A stretch of DNA of 64,000 nt, taken from G963662655 sp963666875 (GTDB lineage Bacteria; Cloacimonadota; Cloacimonadia; Cloacimonadales; JAIOQZ01). The translations under genes and the position numbers were made by a program. The notes below the pieces were generated by a model, which did not search any database, was not told the origin of the DNA, and saw only the letters and a program-made list of their open reading frames with translations. Below are positions 34,369 to 42,744 of this stretch, one piece after another. The DNA lies in NCBI GenBank assembly GCA_963666875.2, contig CAXXPU010000014.1, positions 248,001 through 312,000 of the forward strand. Direction: 5' to 3'. The stretch's first letter is position 1; each line of letters begins with the position of its first letter.

Positions 34369-36467
34369 GCCTTTTGCTCCTTGATGTGGAAGGTCTTGCG
34401 TTCCTGGAATTCCGCTTTCTTTCCGTCGTTCCATTGCGAAACGGGACGCAGATAGCCGGTCACGCGGGAGTATATCTCGCAAGTACGGTTACACTGCGGA
34501 CAGGTGGCGTGCTCGCCGGCGATGTAGCCGTGCTGGGAGCATACGCTGAAGGTGGGCGTAAAGGTGAAGTAGGGCAGCCGGTAGTTATTGCAGATCTTTT
34601 CGACAAGATTGCGAACCGTCTGGTAGTTATGCAACCGTTCGCCGCCGAAGATGTGCAGCACGGTTCCGCCGGTGTAGCGAGTCTGGATGCCGTCCTGCTT
34701 GTCGAGCGCTTCGAAGACGTCGTCGGAGTAATTGACCGGAAGCTGCGTGGAGTTGGTGTAGAAAGGCTCTGCCCCACTCTGAACCGCCGATTCGTTTGCG
34801 ACGATGATATTGTCGAACTGTTTCTTGTCGATCCGAGCCAGCCGGTAGCTGGTGCCTTCCGCCGGCGTCGCTTCGAGGTTGTAGTTGTTTCCGGTCTCTT
34901 CCTGATACTGGATCAGCCGGTCGCGCATGTAGTCCATGACACGTTCTGTGAAAGCGGTTCCCTCGTCGGTTCCGATATCGACACCGAGGAGATTCAGGCA
35001 TGCTTCGTTCATACCGATCAGTCCGATGGTGGAGAAGTGGTTCTTCCAGAACTGCCCGAACCGCTCGGATATCTTGGCGAGGTAGAACTTCGTGTAGGGA
35101 TAGAGTCCGTTCTGAGTGAATTTCTCCAGCACTTTCCGCTTGATTTCCAGGCTTTGCTTCGCGACATCCATCCTGCGCGAGAGCATTTCCATGAACTCAT
35201 CTTCGTTCTTTGCCAGATAGGCGATGCGCGGCATATTGATGGTGACCACGCCGATGGAGCCGGTCAGCGGATTCGCACCGAACAGACCGCCACCGCGCGC
35301 TTCGAGCTTGCGCGTATCGAGACGAAGTCGGCAACACATCGAACGGGCGTCCTCGGGGTCCATGTCCGAATTGATGAAGTTGGAGAAATAGGGGATGCCG
35401 TACTTCGCGGTGGCTTCCCACAGTGCGCGCACGATGTCGCTTTCCCAGTCGAAGTCCTTCGTGATGTTGTAGGTGGGGATCGGGAAGGTGAAGACGCGTC
35501 CCTTGGCGTCACCCTCGCTCATCACCTCGAGGAAGCTGCGATTGATCATGTCCATCTCAAACTGGAAGTCGGCGTAGGTCTCCTTCTGCGGGACACCGCC
35601 GACGACCACAGCCTGATCGCGGTAGAGTTTTGGCGGGGTAAGGTCCATGGTGATATTGGTAAACGGCGTCTGGAATCCGACGCGCGTGGGTACGTTGATG
35701 TTGAAGATGAACTCCTGCATCGCCTGTTTGACCTCGGGATAGGTCAGGTTGTCATAGCGGATAAAGGGTGCCAGCAGGGTGTCGAAGCTGGAGAACGCCT
35801 GTGCACCTGCCGCTTCGCCCTGAAGCGTGTAGAAGAAGTTCACAATCTGACCCAGGATGCTGCGGAAGTGCTTCGCCGGTTTACTCTCGATCTTGCCGGA
35901 GGCTCCTTTGAAGCCGGTGACCAGAAGGTCCATCAAATCCCAACCCACACAATAAACCGATATCTGTCCGAGATCGTGAATGTGGACGTCGCCGTCGTTG
36001 TGAATTTGCTTGATTTGCGGTGGATAGACCTTGTTGAGCCAGTACATCTTGCTGATGTCCGAGGCGATGTAGTTGTTCAGCCCTTGCAGCGAATACGCCA
36101 TATTGCTGTTTTCGCGCACCTGCCAATCGAGCTTCTCCAGGTACTGGTCGATTAGATTGACGTTCGAGCGCGAGACGATCTCGCGGATTTTGGCATGCTG
36201 ATCGCGATAGATGATGTAGCCCTTGGCTGTCTTCTTGTAGGGCGAGGCGAGCAGCACGTCCTCGACAATGTCCTGCACCTGCTCGACGGACGGGATATCG
36301 TTGCGCACGACCTGCATGGTCAGGTTCATGACCCGCAGCGTCAGCTTTTGAGCGATTTCGAGGTCGAATTCGCCGGACGCCTGACCGGCTTTCAGGATGG
36401 CATTGGTAATCTTTTCGGCATCAAACGGTACTACTTGCGAATTCCGTTTACGGATCTTCTGGAACAT
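34365..36467 (-). CDS. nrdD: Anaerobic (class III) ribonucleoside-triphosphate reductase
   Basis: A 700-residue class III reductase that makes dNTPs under anoxia with a glycyl radical. An N-terminal ATP-cone (about 1-90, KRNSQVVPFDAEKITNAILKAG) senses dATP. The catalytic barrel follows (MAYSLQGLNNYIASDISKMYWLN). The C-terminus has four zinc Cys (CSQHGYI ... CPQCNRTC) and the radical loop RVTGYLRPVSQWN with its Gly. All key residues are present. It is first in an operon with nrdG. The start at 36467 has CGGGGG upstream. Inverted repeats lie in its promoter region (36496-36589). Confidence 0.96.
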   Translation of the reverse strand: MFQKIRKRNSQVVPFDAEKITNAILKAGQASGEFDLEIAQKLTLRVMNLTMQVVRNDIPSVEQVQDIVEDVLLASPYKKTAKGYIIYRDQHAKIREIVSRSNVNLIDQYLEKLDWQVRENSNMAYSLQGLNNYIASDISKMYWLNKVYPPQIKQIHNDGDVHIHDLGQISVYCVGWDLMDLLVTGFKGASGKIESKPAKHFRSILGQIVNFFYTLQGEAAGAQAFSSFDTLLAPFIRYDNLTYPEVKQAMQEFIFNINVPTRVGFQTPFTNITMDLTPPKLYRDQAVVVGGVPQKETYADFQFEMDMINRSFLEVMSEGDAKGRVFTFPIPTYNITKDFDWESDIVRALWEATAKYGIPYFSNFINSDMDPEDARSMCCRLRLDTRKLEARGGGLFGANPLTGSIGVVTINMPRIAYLAKNEDEFMEMLSRRMDVAKQSLEIKRKVLEKFTQNGLYPYTKFYLAKISERFGQFWKNHFSTIGLIGMNEACLNLLGVDIGTDEGTAFTERVMDYMRDRLIQYQEETGNNYNLEATPAEGTSYRLARIDKKQFDNIIVANESAVQSGAEPFYTNSTQLPVNYSDDVFEALDKQDGIQTRYTGGTVLHIFGGERLHNYQTVRNLVEKICNNYRLPYFTFTPTFSVCSQHGYIAGEHATCPQCNRTCEIYSRVTGYLRPVSQWNDGKKAEFQERKTFHIKEQKA

Positions 36468-36495
36468 GAAACCCCCGCGAAACTAAATCTATATT

Positions 36496-36589
36496 ATAAC
36501 TCTTTGTATCTCAATATGTTATGAATCCATTTCGCAATTTTCAAAATTGATTCCCTGCGAATCTTAATACTTAACTTGGAAAGAGTTAT
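36496..36589. promoter_or_regulatory. Nested inverted repeats in the nrdD promoter region
   Basis: ATAACTCTTT (36496-36505) and AAAGAGTTAT (36580-36589) are a perfect 10-bp inverted pair. Between them CAATTTT-C-AAAATTG (36535-36549) is a perfect 7-bp dyad, framed by TCGCA/TGCGA. These could be operator sites for a regulator of the nrd operon. They do not match the NrdR box well. Confidence 0.4.
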
Positions 36590-36701
36590 GAAATCTGTCA
36601 AGCCCGAAAAATTTTGGCGTATAATTCTCAATCGTCGAATCGACAGAATATCCTTATCTGAAGGTGGTTTGTCGGTCAGAATTATTTTTTCAATCTCAAG
36701 A

Positions 36702-36745
36702 AGCCGGTAAGTTTCCTGTGGAAACGGGCTGAAAATTGCCCGGCT
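36702..36745 (-). terminator. Structured hairpin downstream of the metallophosphoesterase
   Basis: On the minus strand, AGCCGG ... CCGGCT form an outer stem, with GTTTCC-ACA-GGAAAC inside. It begins 17 bases after the stop at 36762. The T-run after it is weak (TTCTTGAGATTG), so it may be a poor terminator or a leader structure ahead of nrdD. Confidence 0.4.
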
Positions 36746-36761
36746 ATACGGGATTCATTTG

Positions 36762-37610
36762 TTAAGTTGCAATATATTTTATTTCAGCGAGTTCCGGATT
36801 ATCGAAAGGAACCTGGACGATTGTAAGATCGTCGCTGTCGCCGGACGCTTGGAAACTCCAGGTCTCGCCGATCTGCTCGCGCCAGTTTCCGGTCAGCCTC
36901 GTCGATTCGTGGACGTGACCGTGGAAGGTAATCCGCGGCTGCTTTTGCCGGATGAATTCCACGATCGCGATACTGCCGACATGTACATCCAGCGGCACGT
37001 AATCGACCATCATGCCATCCAGCGGCGCACGGTCGAGATTCGTCTTATAGGGCGGACTGTGGAAAATCATGACGGAGCGTTCCGGCCGGAAGTCGTGTGT
37101 CAGTCGCTGCAAATCTTCTTTGATGGTGCCGTAACGAACCTCGATCTGGTTCACCTCGACCGAGCGCATACCTTCCTCCGGAGACACGCAACCCGGATCG
37201 ATATAGCGCGATACGTCGTACTTCTCCCAGTCCTTCGAACGGAACGGCGTCGGCGGCACAAAGCTGTAGCCGTAGATGTCGCACTCATCTCGAACAATCC
37301 GGCGATTGTGCGCGTAGGTCCAGAGACCGCACTTTTCCAGCTCGACGGCTTCCTCTTCGTTGATACGCGGATCGTCGTTACCCAGGATCGCGTAGATGTC
37401 GGGGTATTCGCTTCCGAGATCTTTTTTCAGCTCCGACAGTCGTTCACCGATGTAGTCGATGAGAAAACTTTCGCCCCGGAAAGGATAGTGCCATCCGGGC
37501 AAGAGGTCACCCGCGATGCAGAGAATCTTCGGTCGATCTTGCATGATCGCCTTGAATAGCGCTTCGTATTTCTTCTGATTGCCGTGAAGATCGGAAACAC
37601 ACCAGATCAT
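36762..37610 (-). CDS. Calcineurin-like metallophosphoesterase
   Basis: A 282-residue phosphoesterase. The start at 37610 has AGGAG six bases upstream and gives the motif at once: CVSDLHGN (D-x-H near residues 5-7). Other metal motifs follow: CIAGDLL (GD-x), LGNDDPRI (GNDD, residues about 80-86), FHSPPYKT and FHGHVHES (GH-x-H). This is the binuclear metal site of the calcineurin superfamily. The substrate is not clear; a relative of the YfcE/MPP239 group acting on phosphodiesters is likely. It stands alone. Confidence 0.9.
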   Translation of the reverse strand: MIWCVSDLHGNQKKYEALFKAIMQDRPKILCIAGDLLPGWHYPFRGESFLIDYIGERLSELKKDLGSEYPDIYAILGNDDPRINEEEAVELEKCGLWTYAHNRRIVRDECDIYGYSFVPPTPFRSKDWEKYDVSRYIDPGCVSPEEGMRSVEVNQIEVRYGTIKEDLQRLTHDFRPERSVMIFHSPPYKTNLDRAPLDGMMVDYVPLDVHVGSIAIVEFIRQKQPRITFHGHVHESTRLTGNWREQIGETWSFQASGDSDDLTIVQVPFDNPELAEIKYIAT

Positions 37611-37708
37611 CGTTCTTCTCCTGTAATTAGAATCGGAACCATACACCACATTCCAGCGGAAGCCGTCAATAAAAGATGCAGAACTGAGGCTCGCCAGCGC
37701 TTCACTTG

Positions 37709-37736
37709 GAATTCGATTTTACAAGCAAAATCAAAG
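37709..37736. repeat. R3-type palindrome (GATTTTACAAGCAAAATC)
   Basis: AATTCGATTTTACAAGCAAAATCAAAGG is a diverged copy of the R3 unit seen at 21318 and 49590. It lies in the gap 37611-38284, which otherwise holds the R2 composite element. The 121-codon frame that overlaps here is not supported as a gene. Confidence 0.5.
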
Positions 37737-37897
37737 GAGTCGAGCGCAACAACAGTCGATAGCAACCTTCTTATCCGCACCAACTGCCCGTGCTGCCCCA
37801 CAGTCAGAAACAACGGGTAAATCCAATATCGTCTGATTCGCAAGTCCGGCATCGAACTCGTGATCATTTTATCGTATTCTTCGATCGATTTGGGGAT

Positions 37898-38215
37898 CAT
37901 CAAATCAAATATCAGGAATACCCCCATAATTATCATGCCATGAAAGCCTATGGTTCTGCTTTGCAACGACATACCTATGCTTACTGTTTATAAAAGTACG
38001 TAAAAAAATCTGACATGAGTAAGCAAAATAATTGTTGGCCTTCGACTCCGCTCAGGATGACACAATTATTATGCAACCGTCTGAAATGGATGCAGTTATC
38101 CACAGTGTGTCATCCTGAGCGGAGTCGAAGGACACTGTGGTTAACATCGATCAATATTCATCGAACCAAGATTCCACAGAAAATTGGGGGTATTCCAACA
38201 TCAAATCAAATATCA
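37898..38215. mobile_element. R2 composite element (about 284 bp) with 17-bp direct repeats
   Basis: Direct repeats CATCAAATCAAATATCA at 37898-37914 and 38199-38215 are identical. Just inside, GGAATACCCCCA (37915-37926) and TGGGGGTATTCC (38185-38196) are inverted ends. The middle has a perfect 26-bp inverted pair (38039-38064 and 38106-38131) of the R2 sequence (TGTCATCCTGAGCGGAGTCG...). No coding frame is present, so it is a non-autonomous element. A second copy carries IS110-B at 56416-58135. Confidence 0.8.
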
Positions 38216-38284
38216 TTTGACATCGTATCGCTGAATCCGAGACTATCATTTTGGTGTTAGTTTATATTGATCGGAGCATGATAC

Positions 38285-39313
38285 ATGATACTGGACAGCA
38301 TTTTTTTTCAATTCGCGACCTTGATTTTCGCATTCGCGATTCTCTTTAAAAGCGCGGACCTCTTCGTCGATAGCGCGGTGGGGATTTCCAACGATTTCGG
38401 GATTCCCCGCATCGTAGTGGGGATCATTATCGTCGGATTCGCCACCACTGCGCCGGAGATTACAGTATCGATCATCTCGGCTGCCAAAGGCAAGAGCGAA
38501 TTCGCCCTGGGCAATGCGCTGGGATCGGTAATCGTCGATGACGGCATCGCGCTGGGACTCGCAGCGCTGTTGTCACCCGTGGTCGTCATGATCGACAAAC
38601 GAACGCTCAAGACGACCGGACTCTTTCTCATCTCCGTGATCCTGCTCGGTTATCTTCTCGGATTCAACGGCGTATTCAGCAGGATCGAAGGCGTCGTATT
38701 TGTACTGTTATTATTCGCCTACTGGTTTGCCATGGTTCTGGGCGAACGTCGTCGAAGAAAACAGGGTATCGACATCACGCAGGATTTTCCCGAGATTTCG
38801 GGACACGATAAAAAGCCGCTCCGCAGACACGTCATCCAGCTCCTGATCGGCCTCGCCGGCGTGGTCGGCGCCAGCCATCTTGTGGTGTGGTCGGCGGAAA
38901 AAATCGCCATCTACTTCCACGTACCCGAGGTGATCATCGGTCTGACCATCATCGCCATCGGTACCTCGCTGCCCGAAATCAGCACCGCCATCATCGCCGC
39001 CCGCAAAGGCGAGGGAGAAATCTCGGTGGGCAACATCCTCGGCGCGGACATCCTGAACATCCTCTGGATCATCGGCGTATCGTCCATAGTCAACCCCATC
39101 GACGTTCGCGCTGACAAGGTACATATCGCACTGTTAGGGCAAGACTTCGGCGTTGCCGGATCGATCCACTTCTCCTTCGTGTGGGTGATTCTGATCGTTG
39201 CCGCTATGCTGACCTTCATGCGCACCGGTTACAGGCTCCGCAAACAGGAAGGGATCGCGCTGATCTGCATGTATCTGGTCTATCTTCTGATGAACTACTC
39301 GATCTTCGCCTGA
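38285..39313 (+). CDS. Calcium/sodium antiporter, CaCA family
   Basis: A 342-residue inner-membrane exchanger of the CaCA superfamily (YrbG-like). It has ten or so membrane helices and the two inverted alpha-repeats that form the ion site: alpha-1 GFATTAPEITVSIISAAKG (with GNALGS) and alpha-2 AIGTSLPEISTAIIAARKG (with GNILGADILN). The acidic residues of PE in both repeats are kept. Alpha-1 reads TTAPE rather than the common TSLPE. A charged cytoplasmic loop (ERRRRKQGIDITQ) lies in the middle. The pentapeptide protein gene starts one base after its stop, so the two are cotranscribed. Confidence 0.93.
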   Translation: MILDSIFFQFATLIFAFAILFKSADLFVDSAVGISNDFGIPRIVVGIIIVGFATTAPEITVSIISAAKGKSEFALGNALGSVIVDDGIALGLAALLSPVVVMIDKRTLKTTGLFLISVILLGYLLGFNGVFSRIEGVVFVLLLFAYWFAMVLGERRRRKQGIDITQDFPEISGHDKKPLRRHVIQLLIGLAGVVGASHLVVWSAEKIAIYFHVPEVIIGLTIIAIGTSLPEISTAIIAARKGEGEISVGNILGADILNILWIIGVSSIVNPIDVRADKVHIALLGQDFGVAGSIHFSFVWVILIVAAMLTFMRTGYRLRKQEGIALICMYLVYLLMNYSIFA

Positions 39314-39314
39314 T

Positions 39315-39920
39315 ATGAAACACAGGATCGACCTGCACGACAACGAACTCGAAGGCGAAATCCTGCAAGGCTTGTCCAACAGCAACCAGACCTTCCGCGC
39401 CGTTAATTTCATCGATTGCCGGTTCGAGGATTGCGACTTTACCGAATCGACTTTCCAGGGCTGTCGATTCATCGACTGCGCCTTAATAAAATGCGACTTC
39501 TCGATGGCGAAACTGACCGGCTCCACCTTCCGTGATACAGCGTTCGAAGAGTGCCGCCTCGACGGCATCGACTGGACCCGCGTCACCTGGCCGCAAACCA
39601 GCTTCTCCGCGCCCGTATCGTTCAAACAATGCTCGCTCAGCCATTCTACCTTCATCGGACTGACGCTGCCCGAACTGAAGATTGAAGTCTGCCGGTGCCG
39701 TAACACCGACTTTCGTCAGGCATCCATTCCGCACGGAAATTTCTCCGGTACCGATTTCGCCGAGAGCATATTCCATGGCACGGACCTTTCAGGTTGCGAT
39801 TTCAAGGGCGCGCGGAACTATTGCATTGATCCGTCGCAAAACACGATCAGGAAGGGTAAATTCCGGATGCCCGAAGCGATGGAATTGCTCTACGCGATGG
39901 ATATCGAGATTGTCGAATGA
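39315..39920 (+). CDS. Pentapeptide-repeat protein resembling the Qnr/MfpA family
   Basis: A 201-residue right-handed beta-helix protein. Repeats of A(D/N)LXX type run through it, mostly with Phe in the centre and Cys beside it (NFIDCRFEDCDFTESTF; RFIDCALIKCDFSMAKL; NFSGTDFAESIFHGTDL). The end ARNYCIDPSQNTIRKGKF followed by EAMELLYAMDIEIVE matches the dimer-forming C-terminus of Qnr proteins, which mimic DNA and shield gyrase from quinolones. Length also fits (about 215). Whether it protects gyrase is not known. It follows the antiporter gene directly. Confidence 0.88.
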   Translation: MKHRIDLHDNELEGEILQGLSNSNQTFRAVNFIDCRFEDCDFTESTFQGCRFIDCALIKCDFSMAKLTGSTFRDTAFEECRLDGIDWTRVTWPQTSFSAPVSFKQCSLSHSTFIGLTLPELKIEVCRCRNTDFRQASIPHGNFSGTDFAESIFHGTDLSGCDFKGARNYCIDPSQNTIRKGKFRMPEAMELLYAMDIEIVE

Positions 39921-39925
39921 GAAAG

Positions 39926-39987
39926 ACCGCTGCCGGCTGAACTGGGGTGTTCTTCGAGAGGATTCGACTCGTGGAACCGGCAGCGGT
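39926..39987 (+). terminator. Long-loop terminator-like hairpin after the pentapeptide gene
   Basis: ACCGCTGCCGG (39926-39936) and CCGGCAGCGGT (39977-39987) form a perfect 11-bp stem around a 40-base loop, followed by TTTGAT. It starts six bases after the stop at 39920. Confidence 0.6.
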
Positions 39988-40057
39988 TTGATCGAAAACC
40001 TATCAAGCGATTAACCTTATAGACATGCGCCCTTCAGAAAACCTGCGTACTTTCATG

Positions 40058-40087
40058 AAAAAAGCCCCCACATTTCTGCAGGGGCTT
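40058..40087 (-). terminator. Rho-independent terminator of the AlbA_2 gene
   Basis: On the minus strand AAGCCCC pairs with GGGGCTT around CTGCAGAAATGTG, followed by TTTTCATG. It begins 20 bases after the stop at 40108. Confidence 0.85.
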
Positions 40088-40107
40088 CTAATTTATTATG
40101 TCGCATA

Positions 40108-41649
40108 TTATTCCATTATCTTCCAGGTGCCATATCTCTTTCCGCCGATACGTTTGAGTATGCCCTGAGCCGTCATCTCTTCCAGATATCGTTCGACGGT
40201 TCTACTGGAAACACCTGTGCTTTCCGCCATCTCCCGGATTGTTGTTCCTGAATCCGCCTTGATAAGCGCAAGTATCTTTTCCGACACTCCCCGTTCCTTT
40301 CCGACACCTCTTTCCGACATTTTGGATTCCACCCTGACATTTTCAGGCTTTATACCTGACATCTCAGTGTTCTTTCCGACATCCCTTTCCGACGTACCGA
40401 CTTCTTTACCGACATGATCGGTGTCCGTCGGTCGGTTAAGGACGGTTCGGAGATAGTCTTCCGACGCAATGAAATCGCAGTGTCCACCCGAATTGTGTGT
40501 CAGAGGAATCACTTTAGTGCGGATGCCCATCCCGCGCGCATCGACATAGGCGTAATCGCGCAGGACATCCACGATCAGTTGATTGCGCGGGGTACGTTGA
40601 CCGGCAATCATCTTCTCGACGGTCATCGAGTTCGGCAAAGCGCCCGGGCTGGTGAGTTCGATCCGGTCGGAATATATGACCAGTTCGATCTCGTTCGACC
40701 GTGTCCAGTCCCGATGGGCAAATGCGTTGATCAATAGCTCACGCACAGCCTCGTAGGGGTAGCACCACTTCAACGGACGCCGGAAATTCTCATCGATGTG
40801 ATCCGATTCGAGCGTTATATATTGCCTGATCAACGACAAGCATTTCTCGATGATCCCCTCGTCGATCAATTGATTTCCATACTCGCGGCTGTACCGTCCG
40901 ATCAAGGGAGCGTCGATCACGGTGTCCTGAATCGCCTGATATTGTTTATCGGTGGAATCGAAAACCATCAATCGGAGTCCTGCCTGCTTCAGGAAATTCC
41001 TGGGCTTGATCCCAAACAGCACAAGACCGGCAATCGTACAAAGCGATGAGTCTCTCAGGCCTTCCGTCATGAATCCCAGATTCTTCAGCTTAACAACCCA
41101 CTCGTCTTTAGACTTGGGCATATCGGGTTCATGAAGGATGTCGATGAAGTACCTTTCCAGGCGTACCTCATCCAGTGAAGACAAAGAAGATCGGGGAACC
41201 GGAAGCGACTCGGCAGAACTCAATCCGCTTGCGGAACACAATCGGATGATCTGGTCCCGGGTCGCAATTCTCGATACAGAACCGATTCGAATATAGACGG
41301 TTTCACGATCTTTCTCCCGCACGGAAAAGGGCTTTCCGTACGTGTCTTCGATGGTGATTACCGTGACAGATCGGTCTGCATCATACCGGAAATGTTCAAT
41401 CAGCGGGATGATCGATGGGGGCGTATATCGACCGATAACCGTATCCGACAGCCACTCGTCGAGGTTTTCGCGCGTCGTTCCGACAACCTCACCGTCGTCA
41501 TTGATTCCAAGCAGGACAATGCCTCCGTGTGTGTTCGCCAGAGCCACGATCTCTTTCGCGAGGCTTTCCGGTCGGATTTTGTCCGATTTGAATTCGACCC
41601 GGGAGTTCTCGCCATTTGCGAGAAGCCGATCAATCTCTTCTCTTATCAA
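40108..41649 (-). CDS. AlbA_2 (Schlafen-type) and HATPase_c_4 domain transcriptional regulator-like protein
   Basis: A 513-residue protein. The N-terminal AlbA_2/Schlafen core (about 10-130) reads ENSRVEFKSDKIRP and ALANTHGGIVLLGINDDGEVVG. The centre is a HATPase_c_4-like domain (about 280-385) with CYPYEAVRELLINAFAHRDW and YSDRIELTSPGALPNSMT. The C-terminus (about 450-510) is a winged helix (IREMAESTGVSSRTVERYLEEM). Between them is a simple-sequence linker with repeated VGK and SER(D/G)VGK units. Proteins of this type are often misnamed RecG; their role is not known, though some sit in defence islands. It stands alone here, with a clear terminator. Confidence 0.88.
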   Translation of the reverse strand: MIREEIDRLLANGENSRVEFKSDKIRPESLAKEIVALANTHGGIVLLGINDDGEVVGTTRENLDEWLSDTVIGRYTPPSIIPLIEHFRYDADRSVTVITIEDTYGKPFSVREKDRETVYIRIGSVSRIATRDQIIRLCSASGLSSAESLPVPRSSLSSLDEVRLERYFIDILHEPDMPKSKDEWVVKLKNLGFMTEGLRDSSLCTIAGLVLFGIKPRNFLKQAGLRLMVFDSTDKQYQAIQDTVIDAPLIGRYSREYGNQLIDEGIIEKCLSLIRQYITLESDHIDENFRRPLKWCYPYEAVRELLINAFAHRDWTRSNEIELVIYSDRIELTSPGALPNSMTVEKMIAGQRTPRNQLIVDVLRDYAYVDARGMGIRTKVIPLTHNSGGHCDFIASEDYLRTVLNRPTDTDHVGKEVGTSERDVGKNTEMSGIKPENVRVESKMSERGVGKERGVSEKILALIKADSGTTIREMAESTGVSSRTVERYLEEMTAQGILKRIGGKRYGTWKIME

Positions 41650-41671
41650 TCAAGCTCCCAATCCGAGTATT

Positions 41672-42730
41672 TTACGGTATCAGATTCGTGTCGTCTTTGA
41701 GATTGCGGATGAATTCGGCAATGATCTTGACCGCTTCGTCGAGGTCCTTGAGCGAGACCATCTCGCTGTCGGAATGCATGTAGCGGCAGGGGATGCTGAT
41801 CAGTCCCGTCGCGACGCCGGCCCGTGTGAGCTGAATGATGTCGATATCGGTGCCGGTGTAGCTGGAGGCCGGTTCGAGCTGATATTTGATCTTCGCCTTG
41901 TCCGCGGCGTCCTTCAGAAGCTTATAGACACGCGGGTTGATGCTGCTTCCCACCGCGATGACGGGACCGTCGCCGACCTTCACCTCGCCCATCTTCTTTT
42001 TTTCCATACCGGGTGTGGTGGAGTCGAATGTGACATCGACCGCCAGTCCGATCTCGGGATCGATCCCGAAGGCGCTGGTACGCGCGCCGCGCAGACCGGT
42101 CTCTTCCTGAACCGAGGCAACGCAATAGACGTTGACGTCGATATCTTCGCCTTCGAGCTCTTTCAGCACCGCGGCAGCCACATAGACGCCGGTTCGGTCG
42201 TCGGTTGCCTTGGTCAGAACCATGTTGTTGCGAAGCGCGGTGTAGTTTGGTTCGAACGTCGCCACATCGCCGACGCTGACCAGTTTTTCGGCTTCCTTCT
42301 TCGTCTTGACGCCGATCTCGATCCAGTGCTGGTCGAGGCTCGGAATCTTCTCACGGTCGGGGCCCTTCTTGAAGAAGTAATGCGGGCGGCAGATCACGCC
42401 CTGAACCTTCTTGTCTTCATGCAGGATCACCACACGACTCATCGGCAGCACCGAGAGGTCTGGTCCACCCAGACTCTGGAAGTAGATACGTCCGTCGTCG
42501 TCGATGTAGGAGATCATAAGTCCGATTTCGTCCGCATGACCGGAGATGAGCAGCTTGCGCTTGCCTTTTCCCTTGCGGAAGGCGATCCAGTTGCCGTTGA
42601 CGTCGGTAGTCACTTCGTCGCAATAGGGCTTGACGAACTCGCCATAGATTTTCTGGACCGGCTGTTCGTGTCCCGAAGGCGCGCAGACATTGACCAGATT
42701 CTTGAAAAATTTCTTGTTATCAGCGTTCAT
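41672..42730 (-). CDS. M42 family metallo-aminopeptidase
   Basis: A 352-residue zinc or cobalt aminopeptidase of the M42 (TET/endoglucanase M) family. Metal and catalytic motifs: ISGHADEIG (His, Asp, Glu), TKATDDRTGVYVAAAVL (bridging Asp), VQEETGLRGA (catalytic EE), VDVTFDST (Asp), and PCRYMHSDSEMVSLKDL (His near the end). It probably forms a dodecameric shell that trims peptides. The length is normal. A cupin gene lies 14 bases upstream on the same strand, so the two form an operon. Confidence 0.94.
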   Translation of the reverse strand: MNADNKKFFKNLVNVCAPSGHEQPVQKIYGEFVKPYCDEVTTDVNGNWIAFRKGKGKRKLLISGHADEIGLMISYIDDDGRIYFQSLGGPDLSVLPMSRVVILHEDKKVQGVICRPHYFFKKGPDREKIPSLDQHWIEIGVKTKKEAEKLVSVGDVATFEPNYTALRNNMVLTKATDDRTGVYVAAAVLKELEGEDIDVNVYCVASVQEETGLRGARTSAFGIDPEIGLAVDVTFDSTTPGMEKKKMGEVKVGDGPVIAVGSSINPRVYKLLKDAADKAKIKYQLEPASSYTGTDIDIIQLTRAGVATGLISIPCRYMHSDSEMVSLKDLDEAVKIIAEFIRNLKDDTNLIP

Positions 42731-42744
42731 ACTAAAAATCCTTT

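Noticed and set aside
34374..36155. 593-codon plus-strand frame opposite nrdD
   Set aside because: Antisense shadow of a certain gene (nrdD); composition is typical of a reversed coding strand.
36496..36525. NrdR boxes before nrdD
   Set aside because: CTATATTATA and TCAATATGTT are only vaguely like the consensus and are not spaced as NrdR pairs.
36600..36760. Cobalamin or other known riboswitch
   Set aside because: No B12 box or other known core; the hairpins fit a terminator or unknown leader better.
37607..37972. 121-codon minus-strand frame after the metallophosphoesterase start
   Set aside because: It runs across R3 and the end of the R2 element and overlaps the phosphoesterase ribosome site; no homology seen.
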